Shown here in pieces: positions 38,026 through 49,502 of a stretch of DNA of 64,000 bases. Location: assembly GCA_022575985.1 (NCBI GenBank), contig JAKSXM010000132.1, positions 5,704,001 through 5,768,000 of the forward strand, written 5' to 3'. The position numbers were made by a program, and so were the translations under genes. This DNA comes from Anagrus nilaparvatae. Taxonomy: Eukaryota; Arthropoda; Insecta; Hymenoptera; Mymaridae. Every line of letters begins with the position of its first letter. Position 1 is the first letter of the stretch. The notes beneath the pieces were generated by a model that was given only the letters and a program-made list of their open reading frames with translations, was not told the origin of the DNA and did no database searches.

Positions 38026-39561
38026 TAATCAAATTCATAATAATTTTTATTAACACTTTTTATTAAACACACTAAATTATTTTATAACACACATCCTGAC
38101 GAACCGGCGTCAAATTCACGACTGCGCTATAACTTTGCAAAATATAAGAGCGAAAGTAGTACTATATACTCGTGTACGGTATGTATGAAGAAAACAGTAG
38201 CAAATTTTAGTGTAGTAGTAAACGATCGACAAAAAATTTTTATCAGATTCAAATAATTATTTAAAATAACACTAAAGTTTATGACTCTCTAAATCGATAT
38301 GTACTCTCTTACCTACATTCTAATTATGCTAATTTGCAATTTTTTAAATATTTTTTGCAAAATTTCGAAATCTAATATTGAAAGTATCTAGAACATTGAA
38401 AAATAAAGCAAGTTAAGTGCTGATAATAAAAAAAAAAAAACATTGTTTAATTTTTTTTCATGTGTTCCTATGTATATATCAGCGTAACGGAATTTTACGA
38501 TCCATAAAGAAAATGATATTTCAAAAGAGCAAAAAAATAAATAAAATATGTACAACTGAAAGTTTAAAAAAAAAAAAAATAAAAGTAGTTAACCTGGATC
38601 GAAGTATAGAAAAGTTCAATTAAATTTAAACAATAGCCCATCACCTTCGAATTTATTATTATTATTTCGCAAATAGACCTAATAGCTTTTTACACAACTA
38701 AATTTCCTTGAGTTTTTGCTATTTAAAACCTTGGAAATTTTTTATTACACCTTCCTATATTGCACCTGCAAATTTTTAAATACTTTTTTTTTTAATTTTT
38801 GTCTAATTTTTTTTTATTTATTTTTAATCTATTAAAAAACTTTCTAATGTTCTACATTTTATGCACTGTTTTTACTCAAAATTTAATCTTGTAATTACTC
38901 AACCGTTAAACTTTTTCCTATTACGCACATTATTTTTTTTTTTTTAACAAAAAAAAAATTTTTATTTGTTTTTTAAGATTTGTCTTCACTGAGTTTCTAA
39001 ATAGAGTATCCTTAAAGTAAAAGTTATTTAATTGAGATAAATCTTAAAATTTTTATAATTATGTTATAAAAACCTGAATTTTTAATTTATTATACTTTTA
39101 TCCTTTTAAATCATTTGCAGGATCTAAAATTTCTAATTATAGTGAAATTCAACATTTTTTCGAATAATTGTCAAGAAAATAAGACTTTGTAAACATAATA
39201 TACTCAGAGATTAAGCATGATAATAGTCTAACGACAAACTCGTACGAAACAGAGCAAAACTTAAGTTCCTTTTATCACTTCAGATTTTATCTTTTGTAAT
39301 GACAATTTTGATAAATGATTTTAAAATCCGTTATATAAAAAAAACCGTTCACTTGATAAATGTAGGCTATTGTAAAAATAGAAGTAGACGTTTTTACCTA
39401 CAAATTTAAAATAGAAGTCTACATTACCGACTGAGCAAGTTTTAGTTGGGGCACAACTCGCATAGTGCCACTACTAGACGATTAAAAAAAATTACAGTAA
39501 AAATGTAATATAAAAAATAATTTATAAAGAAAAACACACCAGAAACAGTGTATAAACATTA
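38026..39561. other. Spacer/intron sequence 5' of the 37.8-kb exon
   Basis: AT-rich with poly-A/T tracts; possible promoter at 38095-38200. No gene recognised. Confidence 0.3.
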
Positions 39562-40663
39562 GGGGCCGTTCATAAAATATGTAACACGAATTTGGGGTAG
39601 GAGGGGTCGCATAGCTTGTTATGGTCTTGTTACGCTTGAGGAGGGGTATGTCGTTAACAGTGTTACGTTACAAATGAATTTTTATTTATAAAAAAAATTT
39701 AAATATACCGCTAATGCTAAGACACTTTATTATTTTTTTGCCCTCCCGGGCGTAAAACTCGCGCGTAAAGAATTTTCTGCACTCGTTCTACGCCTAGGTA
39801 TGCAAATATATTGTAAGCACCATGGGTGAAATACTTTAGACACTCGCGTAAACACATATCACTAGTGCCCGGCTTCGCCGAGCACTCGTACAAGTGCTCA
39901 CGCTAGTGCCAAAACTTTTACGCCCTTGATACTTAATATACTATTATGTATCTCCACGCCAGAGAACAATTTTGAGACATTTTTTATAATAAATTAGACC
40001 TTCACCCTTAAATTGGCCAAAACTACCCCCAAAATAGGTTTTTTTTTCAACCAAATTTCAAAGGCTTAGAGTGAATACAGCAAAAATGCCCTTTTTAGTG
40101 GTAGTTTTGACCAATTTAAAGGCAAGGCCCCAATTTCTCATAGAGAAAACCCCGATTTTCGTGATCAGCGACCCAAAAAACCTATAATAGACCAAATCTG
40201 ATGGTGGCCGGAGACTTTACAACCCCCCCACCTTATTTTGACTGGAGTATTAGTTACCATTCAATTTAATAAAAAAATTATTAATTATTTAAATGTAGCA
40301 GTATTATAAATAAATACTATTTATTTTAACAATATATAATTTTAAAACTGAAAATGAATTATATAAAATAAAAAAAAGAGCTTTTTTTAATTATAAGCAA
40401 AACTTAAAAATATTATTTTCATTATAATAAATTATATGTTGTATGTAAAATGAAGAATTTCATTACAAAAATAAAGAAAGTTAAAAAAAAAATTTTTCTT
40501 ACTTTTTTTTACAATAATTATGTTCGAAATTTATTTTATCGATGTTACGTAACGAAATCCTAGAGGTTGGAGGGGTCAGATTATTTGTTACGGTGTGTTA
40601 CAATAGAGGTAGAGGGTATCCAAAATGTTGAAATTTTGTGTTACGTATTTTATGAACGGCCCC
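39562..40663. mobile_element. PIF/Harbinger-like non-autonomous element, 26-bp terminal inverted repeats
   Basis: The left end GGGGCCGTTCATAAAATATG continues to GTAACAC. The right end is its reverse complement with one mismatch in 26 bases. TTA flanks both sides (39559-39561 and 40664-40666). The 1.1-kb interior has no transposase. It carries other repeats: a GC-rich patch with the palindrome CGGCTTCGCCG (about 39870), an inner inverted pair (39999-40040 with 40096-40128) and dispersed repeat copy B (40130-40235). TTA/TAA duplications and GC-starting ends are the Harbinger pattern (established); non-autonomy is inferred from the missing transposase. Confidence 0.72.
40130..40235. repeat. Dispersed repeat copy B (inverse of 30580-30725)
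   Basis: Located inside the Harbinger-like element; ends in a run of C. It is the diverged inverse copy of the segment at 30.58 kb, sharing the ATTTGGTCTAYTAT and ATCACGAA blocks. Confidence 0.6.
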
Positions 40664-41806
40664 TTAATTTATTACTGATAACGATTAAATATTAAAATTT
40701 AATCCCTTAATTGAAAAAAAAATTTACATAAGCTAATATATATTAATTAAGTATAAGTGGAGATAATAATTTTCGATGAAATATTACATTATAAGAAGAC
40801 AAAAGTGACCATTTACAAAGTAATTTTATTATTAAAACCAGGGTAATAAGGCTTCCCTATTTTTTCTTTCTTTTTTTTTTGTCATTCAACCGACAGTAAT
40901 AAATTTTATAATTAGATCATTCAAGTAAAAAAGTAAAAGAAATAACAATAATACAAAAAAAATTTATTCCAAAAGTAAAGAAGATGGTTAAAATTGATAT
41001 GAAAAACAATAAATTCAATAGAATTATAATCTTGGGTATTAAAATATTTTAAAAAATATAAAGAGTGGATGTATGAATAGAATATTGTAAATCGAGTTAC
41101 ATATATTTATTGTTAAAATCTAATTTTAGCATACGAGTTAGTTCAAATGCAATTCAAATGATAAAAATGTTAGTGAGATTAGAGTAGGTCATTTTGTATT
41201 TGCAAATAATGATTTGTTATTGAAATTCATTTCATAATCCTAGTGGTACTGATATTTTTACAATACAAAGATAAAAAAAATTTTTTTAAAATTTATTTTT
41301 TTAAACTTTTTTTGTTTACAAGGAAAATTTCAAAGTTACTTTAAGATTTTTTTGTTACATCCTTGAAATTAGCACGCATTGAAGGAGTTTTCGTCAATTT
41401 CTCCAAATACAATTACTATCAAAAAGAATTTTTCTTCAATTTACCCAAATAGATGAAACTTTCATTTTTTAATGCCATTTTGTAATAAAGGGTATCGTAG
41501 GTGTAGTACTGAGATTTAGACTTCTGCATAATATGGCTAAGCTTGTGTTTTTATTTTTGGGTTAAGAACAGCAATCCTTCATGTAATTTAATAAATTATA
41601 TAAATAAATCAGGCGCATATAAAATAACACAAGAAATACGCGACAAAATTTACATTGGATAAACGATTCATAATTTTAAAAAAAGGTTCAAGGACTATAT
41701 ACCAAAAGTAAAAAATTTAAATTGCAGACAGCAGTTGCAGATTATAAAAAATAAATACTAAATACGGACAAAAATAAAAAAAATGGGTCAAAATACATTA
41801 ATTAAT
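40664..41806. other. Intronic spacer between two mobile elements
   Basis: AT-rich and non-coding; nothing recognisable. Confidence 0.3.
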
Positions 41807-42089
41807 TAGACTGTGCGAAGCACAGTCTATACCCGCGACAAAATGTCGCTTTTGTGCGCACTCGTTAAGAACACAGTGATCTCCGATTAGGTTCAAAATT
41901 TATATTTAAGTTAGATATAAGACCAACAAGAACCCTATTGATTTTGAGCCAAATCGGAAATATAGTACCGAAATTATTATCAATTTCCGGGTATAACAGC
42001 GTTAAAAACACAAAATGTCGATTATAAGACATAAAACATGATAAAATAAGCACTCTCAGGATGAAAATAATCATTCCAGGTTATAGCGG

Positions 42090-44545
42090 ATACTCTGGAG
42101 GTATAATTTTTCATTTTCCGCACAAATATATTTTCCGATTTTCCAAGATGGCGGCCCGAAAAATGAACTTTTAATTTTACAAGGGGGTTTTTTAGGGCAA
42201 GAAGAACAAATATTCGCTGGAAAATATCTAATTTTTCAACCCTAAATATTTCATATAATTTTTCATTTTCCGCACAAATATATTTTCCGATTTTCCAAGA
42301 TGGCGTCCCGATAAATTTGAAAAAATGAACTTTTACTTTTACAAGGGGGTTTTTTAGAGCAAGAAGAACAAATATTCGCTGGAAAATATCCAATTTTTCA
42401 ACCCTAAATATTTCCTGATTTTCCAAGATGGCGACCCGATAAATTTGAAAAAATGAACTTTTAATTTTACAAGAGGATTTTCAGGGAAAAAAACGAATAT
42501 TCGCTGGAAAATACACAATTTTTCAACCTAAAAAATTTTCCGATTTTCTAAGACGTTTTTTAACCTAAAAAATGTGTCGATTTTCCAAGATGGCGGACCA
42601 AAAAACTTGAATAAATGAACTTTTAACTTTACAAGGGGTTTTTTTAGGGGGAAAAAACGAATATGCGGTGGAAAATATTCAATTTTTTAACCTAAAAAAT
42701 TTTCCGATTTTCCAAGATGGCGGACCAAAAAACTTGAAAAAATGTATTTTTGACATAAAACATGATAAAATAAGGACTTTTAAGATGAAAATAATCATTT
42801 TAGGTAGAAGAGGATACCCTGGAGGTATAATTTTTCATTTTCCACACAAATATATTTTTCGATTTTCCAAGATGGCGACCCGATAAATTTGAAAAAATGA
42901 AATTTTAACTTTACGAGAGGGTTTTTAGGGCAAAAAAACGAATATTTCAGTAGAAAATATTCAATTTTTTAACCTCAAAAATTTTTTAAACGTTTTTAAT
43001 GTTTTTTAAACTAAAAAATTTGCCGATTTTTCAAAATAGCGGACCAAAAAACTTGAGAAAAAGGAATTTTTGACATAAAACATTATAAAATAACGTCTTT
43101 TAAGATGAAAATAATCATTTTAAGTAGAAGAGAATACCCTGGAGATATAATTTTTCATTTTCCACACAAATATATTTTTCGATTTTCCAAGATAGCGACC
43201 CGATAAATTTGAAAAAATAAACTTTTAACTTTACAAAAGGGTTTTTAGGGCAAAAAAACGAATATTCATTAGAAAATATTCACTTTTTTAACCTCAAAAA
43301 TTTTTTTAACGTTTTTAATGTTTTTTAACCTAAAAAATTTGCCGATTTTCCAAGATGACGAACCAAAAAACTTAAAAAAATGAATTTTTAACACAAAAAT
43401 AATAAAATAAGGACTTTTAAGATAAAAATAATCATTTTAGGTAAAAGAGGATACCCTGAAAGTATAATTTTTCATTTTCCACACAAATATAATTTTCGAT
43501 TTTCCAAAATAGCGACCCGATAAATTTGAAAAAATGAACTTTTAACTTTACAAGAGGGTTTTTTAGAGCAAAATAATGAATATTCGGTAGAAAATATTCA
43601 GTTTATTAATCTAAAAAATTTTTTTAACGTTTTTAATGTTTTTTAACCTAAAAAATTTGCCGATTTTCTAAGATGGCGGACAAAAAACGTGAGAAAAAAG
43701 AATTTTTTACATAAAACATGATAAAATAAAAACTTTTAAGAAGAAAATAATCATTTTAGATAGAAGAGGATACCCTGGAGGTAATATTTTTCATTTTCCA
43801 CACAAATATATTTTCCGATTTTCTAAGATGGCGACCCGATAAATTTAAAAAAAAATGAACTTTTAACTTTACAAGAGGGAAGGGGGTTTTTTAGGGCAAG
43901 AAGAACAAATATTCACTGGAAAATCCAATTTTTCAACTCTAAATATTTCCCGATTTTCCAAGATGACGGATCAAGAAACTTGAAAAAATGAACTTTAAAC
44001 TTTATAAGGGAGTTTTTAGGGGAAAAAAACTAATATGCGGTGGAAAATATTCATTTTTTTAACCTTATAAAATTTTCCGATTTTCCAAGATGGCGGACCA
44101 AAAAACTTAAAAAAATTAATTTTTAAAATAAAACTTGATAAAATAAAGACTTTTAAGATGAAAATAATCATTTTATGTAGAAGAAGATACCCTGGAGGTA
44201 TAATTTATCATTTTCCACACATATATATTTTCCAATTTTCTAAGTTGGCGACCAGATAAATTTAAAAAAATGAACTTTTAACTTTACAAAAGGGTTTTTT
44301 AAGGCAAAAAAACGAATATTCGGTGGAAAATATTCAGTTTTTTAACCTAAAAAATTTGTCGATTTTCCAAGAAGTTTTTTAACCTAAAAAATTTGCCCAT
44401 TTTCTAAAAGATTTTACAAGGTGGCGGACCAAAAAACCTAAAAATAAACTAAAATACCATTTTAATTTTACAAAGGAATTTTTTAGGGCAAAAAAAAAAC
44501 GAATATTCAACAAAAAATATCCAGTTTTTTAACATAAAAAATTTT
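42090..44545. repeat. Tandem array with ~320-bp higher-order unit built of two ~155-165-bp monomers
   Basis: A core GATTTTCCAAGATGGCG recurs about 16 times. From about 42700 two monomer types alternate: one continues CGGACCAAAAAACTTG (cores near 42704, 43025, 43344, 43662), the other CGACCCGATAAATTTG (near 42860, 43180, 43497, 43816). Same-type spacing is 317-321 bases. Each dimer also carries GATACCCTGGAGGTATAAT and an AAAATAATCATTTTAGGTAG block. The left end of the array (42090-42700) is irregular and lacks the strict alternation. Non-coding; short open frames in it are repeat artefacts. Confidence 0.85.
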
Positions 44546-45346
44546 GTTAAATTTTAAATTAAATTTTAAATTAAATTTTTTTTTTTCCTCAAACACGTGT
44601 GCACAAGTTACAACACATAATGAAACATTTCTGAAAAGTACGGGACATCCAGTTGCACGCATAGTTTCAATATACACACCCAATATTGCCATGCGTTACT
44701 CGGACAAAAAAGCAACAGGATTACAGAGTATATTATATTTGTCAAAAAACTGTAGAATAATGTTACGTACAAATTTATGGGTAGCAGGTGGATTAACAAA
44801 TGGAAGCTTAGGATACATACGGGAAATAATATATGCTGATAATGAATCACCACCACAATTACCTCAAGTATTAATTGTTGAATTTGACAATTACATAGGA
44901 CCATTTTTGTATAAAAATTATTTCCCAATTATTCCCGTAGAAAGAACTTGGAAACATAATAATATTTTATGCAGTCGCACGCAATTTCCAGTAATGTTGT
45001 CATATGCTCTAACCATCCACAAGTCTCAAGGGCAGATGTTAGATAAAATTGCCTTACACATAGCCCAGGCAACCAACGACGTTTCGGATACGTCTCCAAC
45101 CCGTTTCTGAAGAAACGAATTAAACCAATTTGCACCGTTAAAGAAACGTTTCTGGAACCGTTTCAGAAACGTAAAAATGCGCCTTAGAATTTTAAAATCC
45201 TAATTTTAGAATTAATTCCATAGCGAATATTCTTATGTTTATTCATACTAGAAGTTATTTGCTAATGTTTTTAATTTTACATATAAATTTTTTAGTTTAC
45301 TTACAATTATAAGTATAATTTAATTAAAAATTTATAAATAATTTTT

Positions 45347-45668
45347 AATTATTTTGATTTTCAATGGAAATCATAGCAAAAATACAAAACCGAACAAGTC
45401 GATTTTGTAACATAATAAATATTTAACCAGGTCTTATATACAGTTGGAAGATCATTTTATATATGACTTGAGAAAAGCAGTAATCGCCACCTATTAATCA
45501 TCTTAATTAGTTCATTTCTTCTAAAATAGATGGCTTTTTAGAAAGTCATAAATAAAATGACTTTTCAACTGCATATAGGACCTCGTTAAATATTTATTAT
45601 GTTACAAAATCGACTTGTTTGTTTTTGTATTTTTGCTATGATTTTCATTGAAAATCAAAATAATTAAT
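45347..45668. repeat. Nested palindromic MITE inside the foldback element
   Basis: The segment starting AATTATTTTGATTTTCAATG (45348 on) is mirrored by 45530-45667, whose reverse complement starts ATTAATTATTTTGATTTTCA. Arms are about 120-135 bases and include CAAGTCGATTTTGTAACATA. Mismatches between arms are more frequent than in the host element's arms. Boundaries are approximate. Confidence 0.7.
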
Positions 45669-45684
45669 AGTACATTTTTAACCA

Positions 45685-45786
45685 AGGGAGCAAAAAAAAA
45701 GAATGGCCCAGATCGCACGTTAATTAGCATCCGAGGCGAAGCCGAGGATGGTAAACTGCGATCTGGGGTATTTTTTTTTTGTTCCC
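45685..45786. repeat. Short hairpin with CCCAGATCGCA arms and inner palindrome
   Basis: GGGAGCAAAAAAAAAGAATG plus GCCCAGATCGCA pairs with TGCGATCTGGGG plus a T-run and GTTCCC. Between the arms CATCCGAGGCGAAGCCGAGGATG is itself nearly symmetric. This could be an insert or the remnant core of the foldback element. Confidence 0.6.
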
Positions 45787-46666
45787 ATGGACAAAACGAA
45801 ATTTTTCTTTCTCAGTGGGGTGAAAACGCGTTTTTTTCGATCTCGTTGCGGGGCGAAAAAAGTGTTTTCGGCCCGCTAGGAAGAAAAAATTATTTATAAA
45901 TTTTTAATTAAATTATACTTATAATTGTAAGTAAACTAAAAAATTTATATGTAAAATTAAAAACATTAGCAAATAACTTCTAGTATGAATAAACATAAGA
46001 ATATTCGCTAAGGAATTAATTCTAAAATTAGGATTTTAAAATTCTAAGGCGCATTTTTACGTTTCTGAAACGGTTCCAGAAACGTTTCTTAAACGGTGCA
46101 AATTGGTTTAATTCGTTTCTTCAGAAACGGGTTGGAGACGTTTCCGAAACGTCGTTGGTTGCCTGGGAGGAGACACGGAAAGACAATTAGGAATTACATA
46201 CGTCGGTTTGAGTCGAGTTAAATCAATTAATGATATAATTTTAATAAAAGGTTACAACAAATATCGTTTTGACTCAATACGACTTTCAACATCTTTTAAA
46301 GTGAAACAAGCTTTCATGCAATCATTAAACAAAATTAATGAAGTAATTAAAAAATAAAATGTTGATTAAAATATTTTTCATAAACAAATCATATATAATC
46401 TAAAATTAATTAATTAAAGTTATTATTTTGAATATACATTTAATAAATTACTATTATGTAAATAAACACGCTAATACTGTAAATTTACACATACAATATT
46501 TTGTACATTAAATATTTATTGTTTATAACAAAATGAGTTTGATTATTTACTTCACCTAATATACCCAATTAATAATATTTCAAATAATAAAGATCGTCTG
46601 TATTTAGGAATAAATTTAGTGGGTTGTTATGCTTCGCACAGTCTATAATTGTTAGCAATTATCTAG

Positions 46667-47689
46667 TGAATAAAATATTATGCCTTAAGAGTTAAAATAT
46701 TGTTAAAACTAAAGTATGTTGTAGTATCTTAATGTTAACAAGTTTTCACAAGAACTAAACTTTAAATTCAAAATCTTGACTGCTGCGAAGCTTAAAAGCT
46801 CCTTTAGAGGCTCGATTGCTTTACCATAGGTTTATTACTGTAGGCAATTAATCACATCTTTAAAATACATATTTTGCTAATTTTATTTTCATTTTTGCGG
46901 TTGTTAACTTCAGTTGACAAAACTGACAGTTGGTAATTAAATGATAACTATTCATTATAAATTGAGATGCCGCAAGTTTATGTTTTTGAAGTTGTTGCTC
47001 AATTAAAATTTGAAAACCACATTAACTATTACGTGCCGAAATAATTTTTTTCGATTTGTTTGTTGATAATACAATTTTATTTAAAAAAAAGGTATATATT
47101 ATATTCTTATTAAAAAATCATTCATCGACAGCTATATAACCTTTATCTAACTTTTAGGCAACATGTGATTGGAACTTTTTTCGTCCAATGTTTTGCTTTT
47201 TCTAGTTTTTGAAATGTAGTTCAACGGTAACAATTCCTTCACAAGATATCATGAAGCAAAATCAAATTTTTTCTCATTTAGCTCATTCTGGGAGATTTTT
47301 TGTAGTGCTCAGTACAAATTAATTAATGTTCGTTGACGAAATTTTGCAGCGATAGTTTATTTGGTTTCAGAAGTTCATAATATTTGACACCTTTCTGATC
47401 TCACCAGGTACAGTAATGTTTTTTATCCACAGATGTTTTTTATTTTTCATCAATAGTAACGATTCGATAAAAAATTGATTTTTGAATGTGTTTTTAAATT
47501 TTGAAACAAGATTTCACGCGTGGTTTAACGGTTTTCTGGCTACCTTTTGTTTATAATTTATACGGTACCCAAAAATATCACAAATATGAAAAATATTGAT
47601 CACGTTACATACGAGAAGTAGTTATATTTGAGTCAAATATTATAAAAATAGTAGAAACTTTTAATATTTAAATCTATTTATTGTACAGA
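46667..47689. other. Intronic spacer right of the Helitron-like element
   Basis: AT-rich. A short segment near 46780-46830 (GCTGCGAAGCTTAAAAGCTC) resembles no element I can name. No gene. Confidence 0.3.
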
Positions 47690-49251
47690 ATTATACAAAG
47701 GAGAATTACAAATAGTTTACAGAATTGATGCGTATGCGCTTTGTATATCACACTTCATAAAAGATATCGTTATATTTCTGTTTTTATTGATGATTATTCA
47801 AAAATAGCTATGGGTTTTCCCATGAAAACTAAAGCTAGATGCCTTTATTAAAAGTACAAGAAATTTATTAGGTCGAGATGCGAAATCTTGTTATCTAAGA
47901 ACAGATCAATGTTCAGAATATACTGGTGAATATACTGTAAAAGTATTCGAAAAAAATTGAGCAGAGCTATAATTAGCATGCCCTGTAGACATGATACTCC
48001 TGAACATAATGGTTCCTCAGAAATATTTAATCAGACCATTCAAAAGAAAGTTAGGTTATTAATGTATGATGCAAAATTACCAGAAAACATGTGGAATATA
48101 AAATTAAGTGAAGCTGTAAATGCTTATAATAGAACTCCTCATAAATCTATACATATGGAAATTCCTTTATGTAAATTAAATTTCAAATATAGACCAGATT
48201 TAAGTTAATTAAAACGTTTTGGGTGATTAACTTATATTAAAATACAAAGAAAAGTTGGTCCTAAATTTAGAAAATTAGCAATGAGAAGAATATTAGTTGG
48301 ATACAAATTAGATGAGTATATTTTTTTTAAACCAGATGATGGTAAATTTTATGATAGTAGAGATGTGAAATTTAATGAAAAAAAAGTATATAATATGGTG
48401 ATATATATAGGAAAAATAGTATTCAAGATGAGGATAATAATTTTGAAGAAATAGATAAGGAAATGGTTTATTGAATTTGACGAGGAATCAGAAGAAAATT
48501 TAGAAGAGAATTCAAATACAAAGGCAATTGATGGAAAAATTTTAGGTGAAGATGAGGAAGAGAATTTAGATGATGAGTCATTATTTGCATTTTTAACAAG
48601 TATAAATAAACATCCAGCATCATATAAAGAAGCAATTAATTCTAAAAACAAGAAAAATGGATTAAGGCTTTAGAAGATGAACTCCAATCAATGGCTCAAA
48701 ATGAAGTGTGAGAATATGTTAAAAGACCAAATCTAGATAAGAAAGGGCGTAAAAATAGAATATTATAGATTCAAGATGGATTTAAAAAAAAAAGGTAGAA
48801 AAAGATGGTAGTATTAAATGCAAAGCAAGATTAGAGGTTTCAAAGAAAAAAATCAATACAATTCGCACGAAACTTATGCTCCTGTTTCAAGGTTAGCATT
48901 AATAAGAAAAGTTTTGGTAATTATAAATATGACTTTAATGTGTGTCAACTGGATGTGAAAACTGTTTTTCTTAATGGAAAAATTGATGGTGAGATTTATA
49001 TGAAAATACCAGGAGTCAAAGTTTCTGAAAAATTTAGACGAGAAAATGTATGCAAAATTAAAAGATCTTCATATGGATTAAAAATATGTTCCATTGACTC
49101 TTCGTCTTGGCCTCAGGAACATAATGAATCCTTGACAATATTAAATCTAAATAGATTTTTTTTAAGTGCAGTGTATCTTGATTTTGTTTTATTAATTATA
49201 ACTATAGATTTTCTGTTAGCTAAGATATTATTAAACCATGGTTTTCTTTGA
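47690..49251 (+). pseudogene. Decayed Ty1/copia retrotransposon fragment (integrase to reverse transcriptase)
   Basis: Copia-type pol remnant broken by stops and frameshifts. Integrase core traces are seen in several frames: [17 protein letters not shown] (about 47785), [14 protein letters not shown] (about 47893), then TPEHNGSSE and [10 protein letters not shown] (about 47990-48150). About 700 bases on, the reverse-transcriptase region reads CQLDVKTVFLNGKIDGEIYM and KRSSYGLK (48940-49085). The order integrase then RT is the copia order. I see no gag, no RNase H and no LTRs. An ancient, inactive copy. Confidence 0.85.
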
Positions 49252-49307
49252 AGAGAATAAAAGTTATGAATACAATATCTTCTTTTTGTATTAGCAATAT
49301 TTAAACA

Positions 49308-49502
49308 CTAATAATTTATTAATAATTTATAAATAAACTTCAAAATAGATTTATATAATTCAATTTTTTCTAAATTGTTAATTAATTTGTTTGGACGGAC
49401 TTTATTGTAAGCACCTTTAAAATCAAAAATTAATATTGTTGTAACTCTTAGATAAAAGAAAAGGGCGTTGTTTTTGACTTTCAATAAACTCCCAAATAAC
49501 AA
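49308..49502 (-). pseudogene. Fragment of a non-LTR (LINE-type) reverse transcriptase
   Basis: The minus-strand peptide ILIFDFKGAYNKVRPNKLIN followed by NLEKI matches the RT domain A pattern (D-x-x-x-A-Y/F-x-x-V) of LINE-type elements. It is only about 60 codons, with no flanking domains. It lies tail-to-tail with the copia remnant. A short match, so moderate confidence. Confidence 0.55.

Larger units (their letters stand above)
45064..46167. mobile_element. Foldback element with ~283-bp near-identical inverted arms, inserted in the helicase frame
   Basis: Arms run 45064-45346 and about 45885-46167. Starting CCCAGGCAACCAACGACGTT on both ends, they differ at about three positions, so insertion or arm homogenisation is recent. 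AG flanks both sides (45062-45063, 46168-46169), a possible 2-bp duplication. The outermost 110 bases carry several GTTTC/GAAAC-rich motifs (CGTTTCTGAAGAAACG is itself nearly palindromic). No transposase. The centre contains two further palindromic segments, annotated separately. Superfamily not recognised. Confidence 0.8.
44590..46357 (+). pseudogene. Pif1-like (Helitron) DNA helicase C-terminal part, interrupted by an insertion
   Basis: Helitron Rep/Hel proteins end in a SF1 Pif1/RecD2-type helicase. The open frame from about 44590 to 45063 shows the family segments LSKNCRIMLRTNLWVAGGLT, NGSLGYIREIIYA, PQVLIVEFDNYIGP and the helicase motif SYALTIHKSQGQ (motif V). The frame stops inside an inserted foldback element (45064-46167) and resumes at 46169 with GITYVGLSRVKS (motif VI, arginine), ending at TAA 46355-46357. 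If the insert and one AG are ignored the two parts are in the same frame, so the insertion is the only visible break in this section. Walker A/B motifs and the Rep domain are not present upstream, so the gene was already truncated. Confidence 0.85.
41807..46666 (+). mobile_element. Helitron-like element, degenerate and invaded
   Basis: The left end has a perfect 10-bp stem with GAA loop (41807-41829), immediately followed by TCTATACCC (a TC at 41826-41827 is one possible terminus). The right end has a 7-bp stem with 4-base loop (46645-46662) directly followed by CTAG (46663-46666) and then T, the canonical Helitron 3' end. The left arm TAGACTGTGCGAAGC (41807-41821) is the exact reverse complement of 46631-46645. 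Near the 3' end lies a Pif1-type helicase tail, expected for Rep/Hel elements. The Rep part is absent; a tandem array (about 42090-44545) takes its place. A foldback element splits the helicase. The exact 5' base is uncertain because the base before the TC is G, not the usual A. Confidence 0.72.

Noticed and set aside
41809..41827. Perfect hairpin considered as a transcription terminator
   Set aside because: Context is eukaryotic and the sequence recurs inverted at 46631-46645, so it fits a transposon end better.
42022..42426. 134-codon minus-strand ORF
   Set aside because: Internal repetition of the peptide shows it is only a reading of the tandem array.
45648..45899. 83-codon plus-strand ORF in the core of the foldback element
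   Set aside because: It is produced by the hairpin and G/C-rich core of the element; low-complexity peptide, no known domain.
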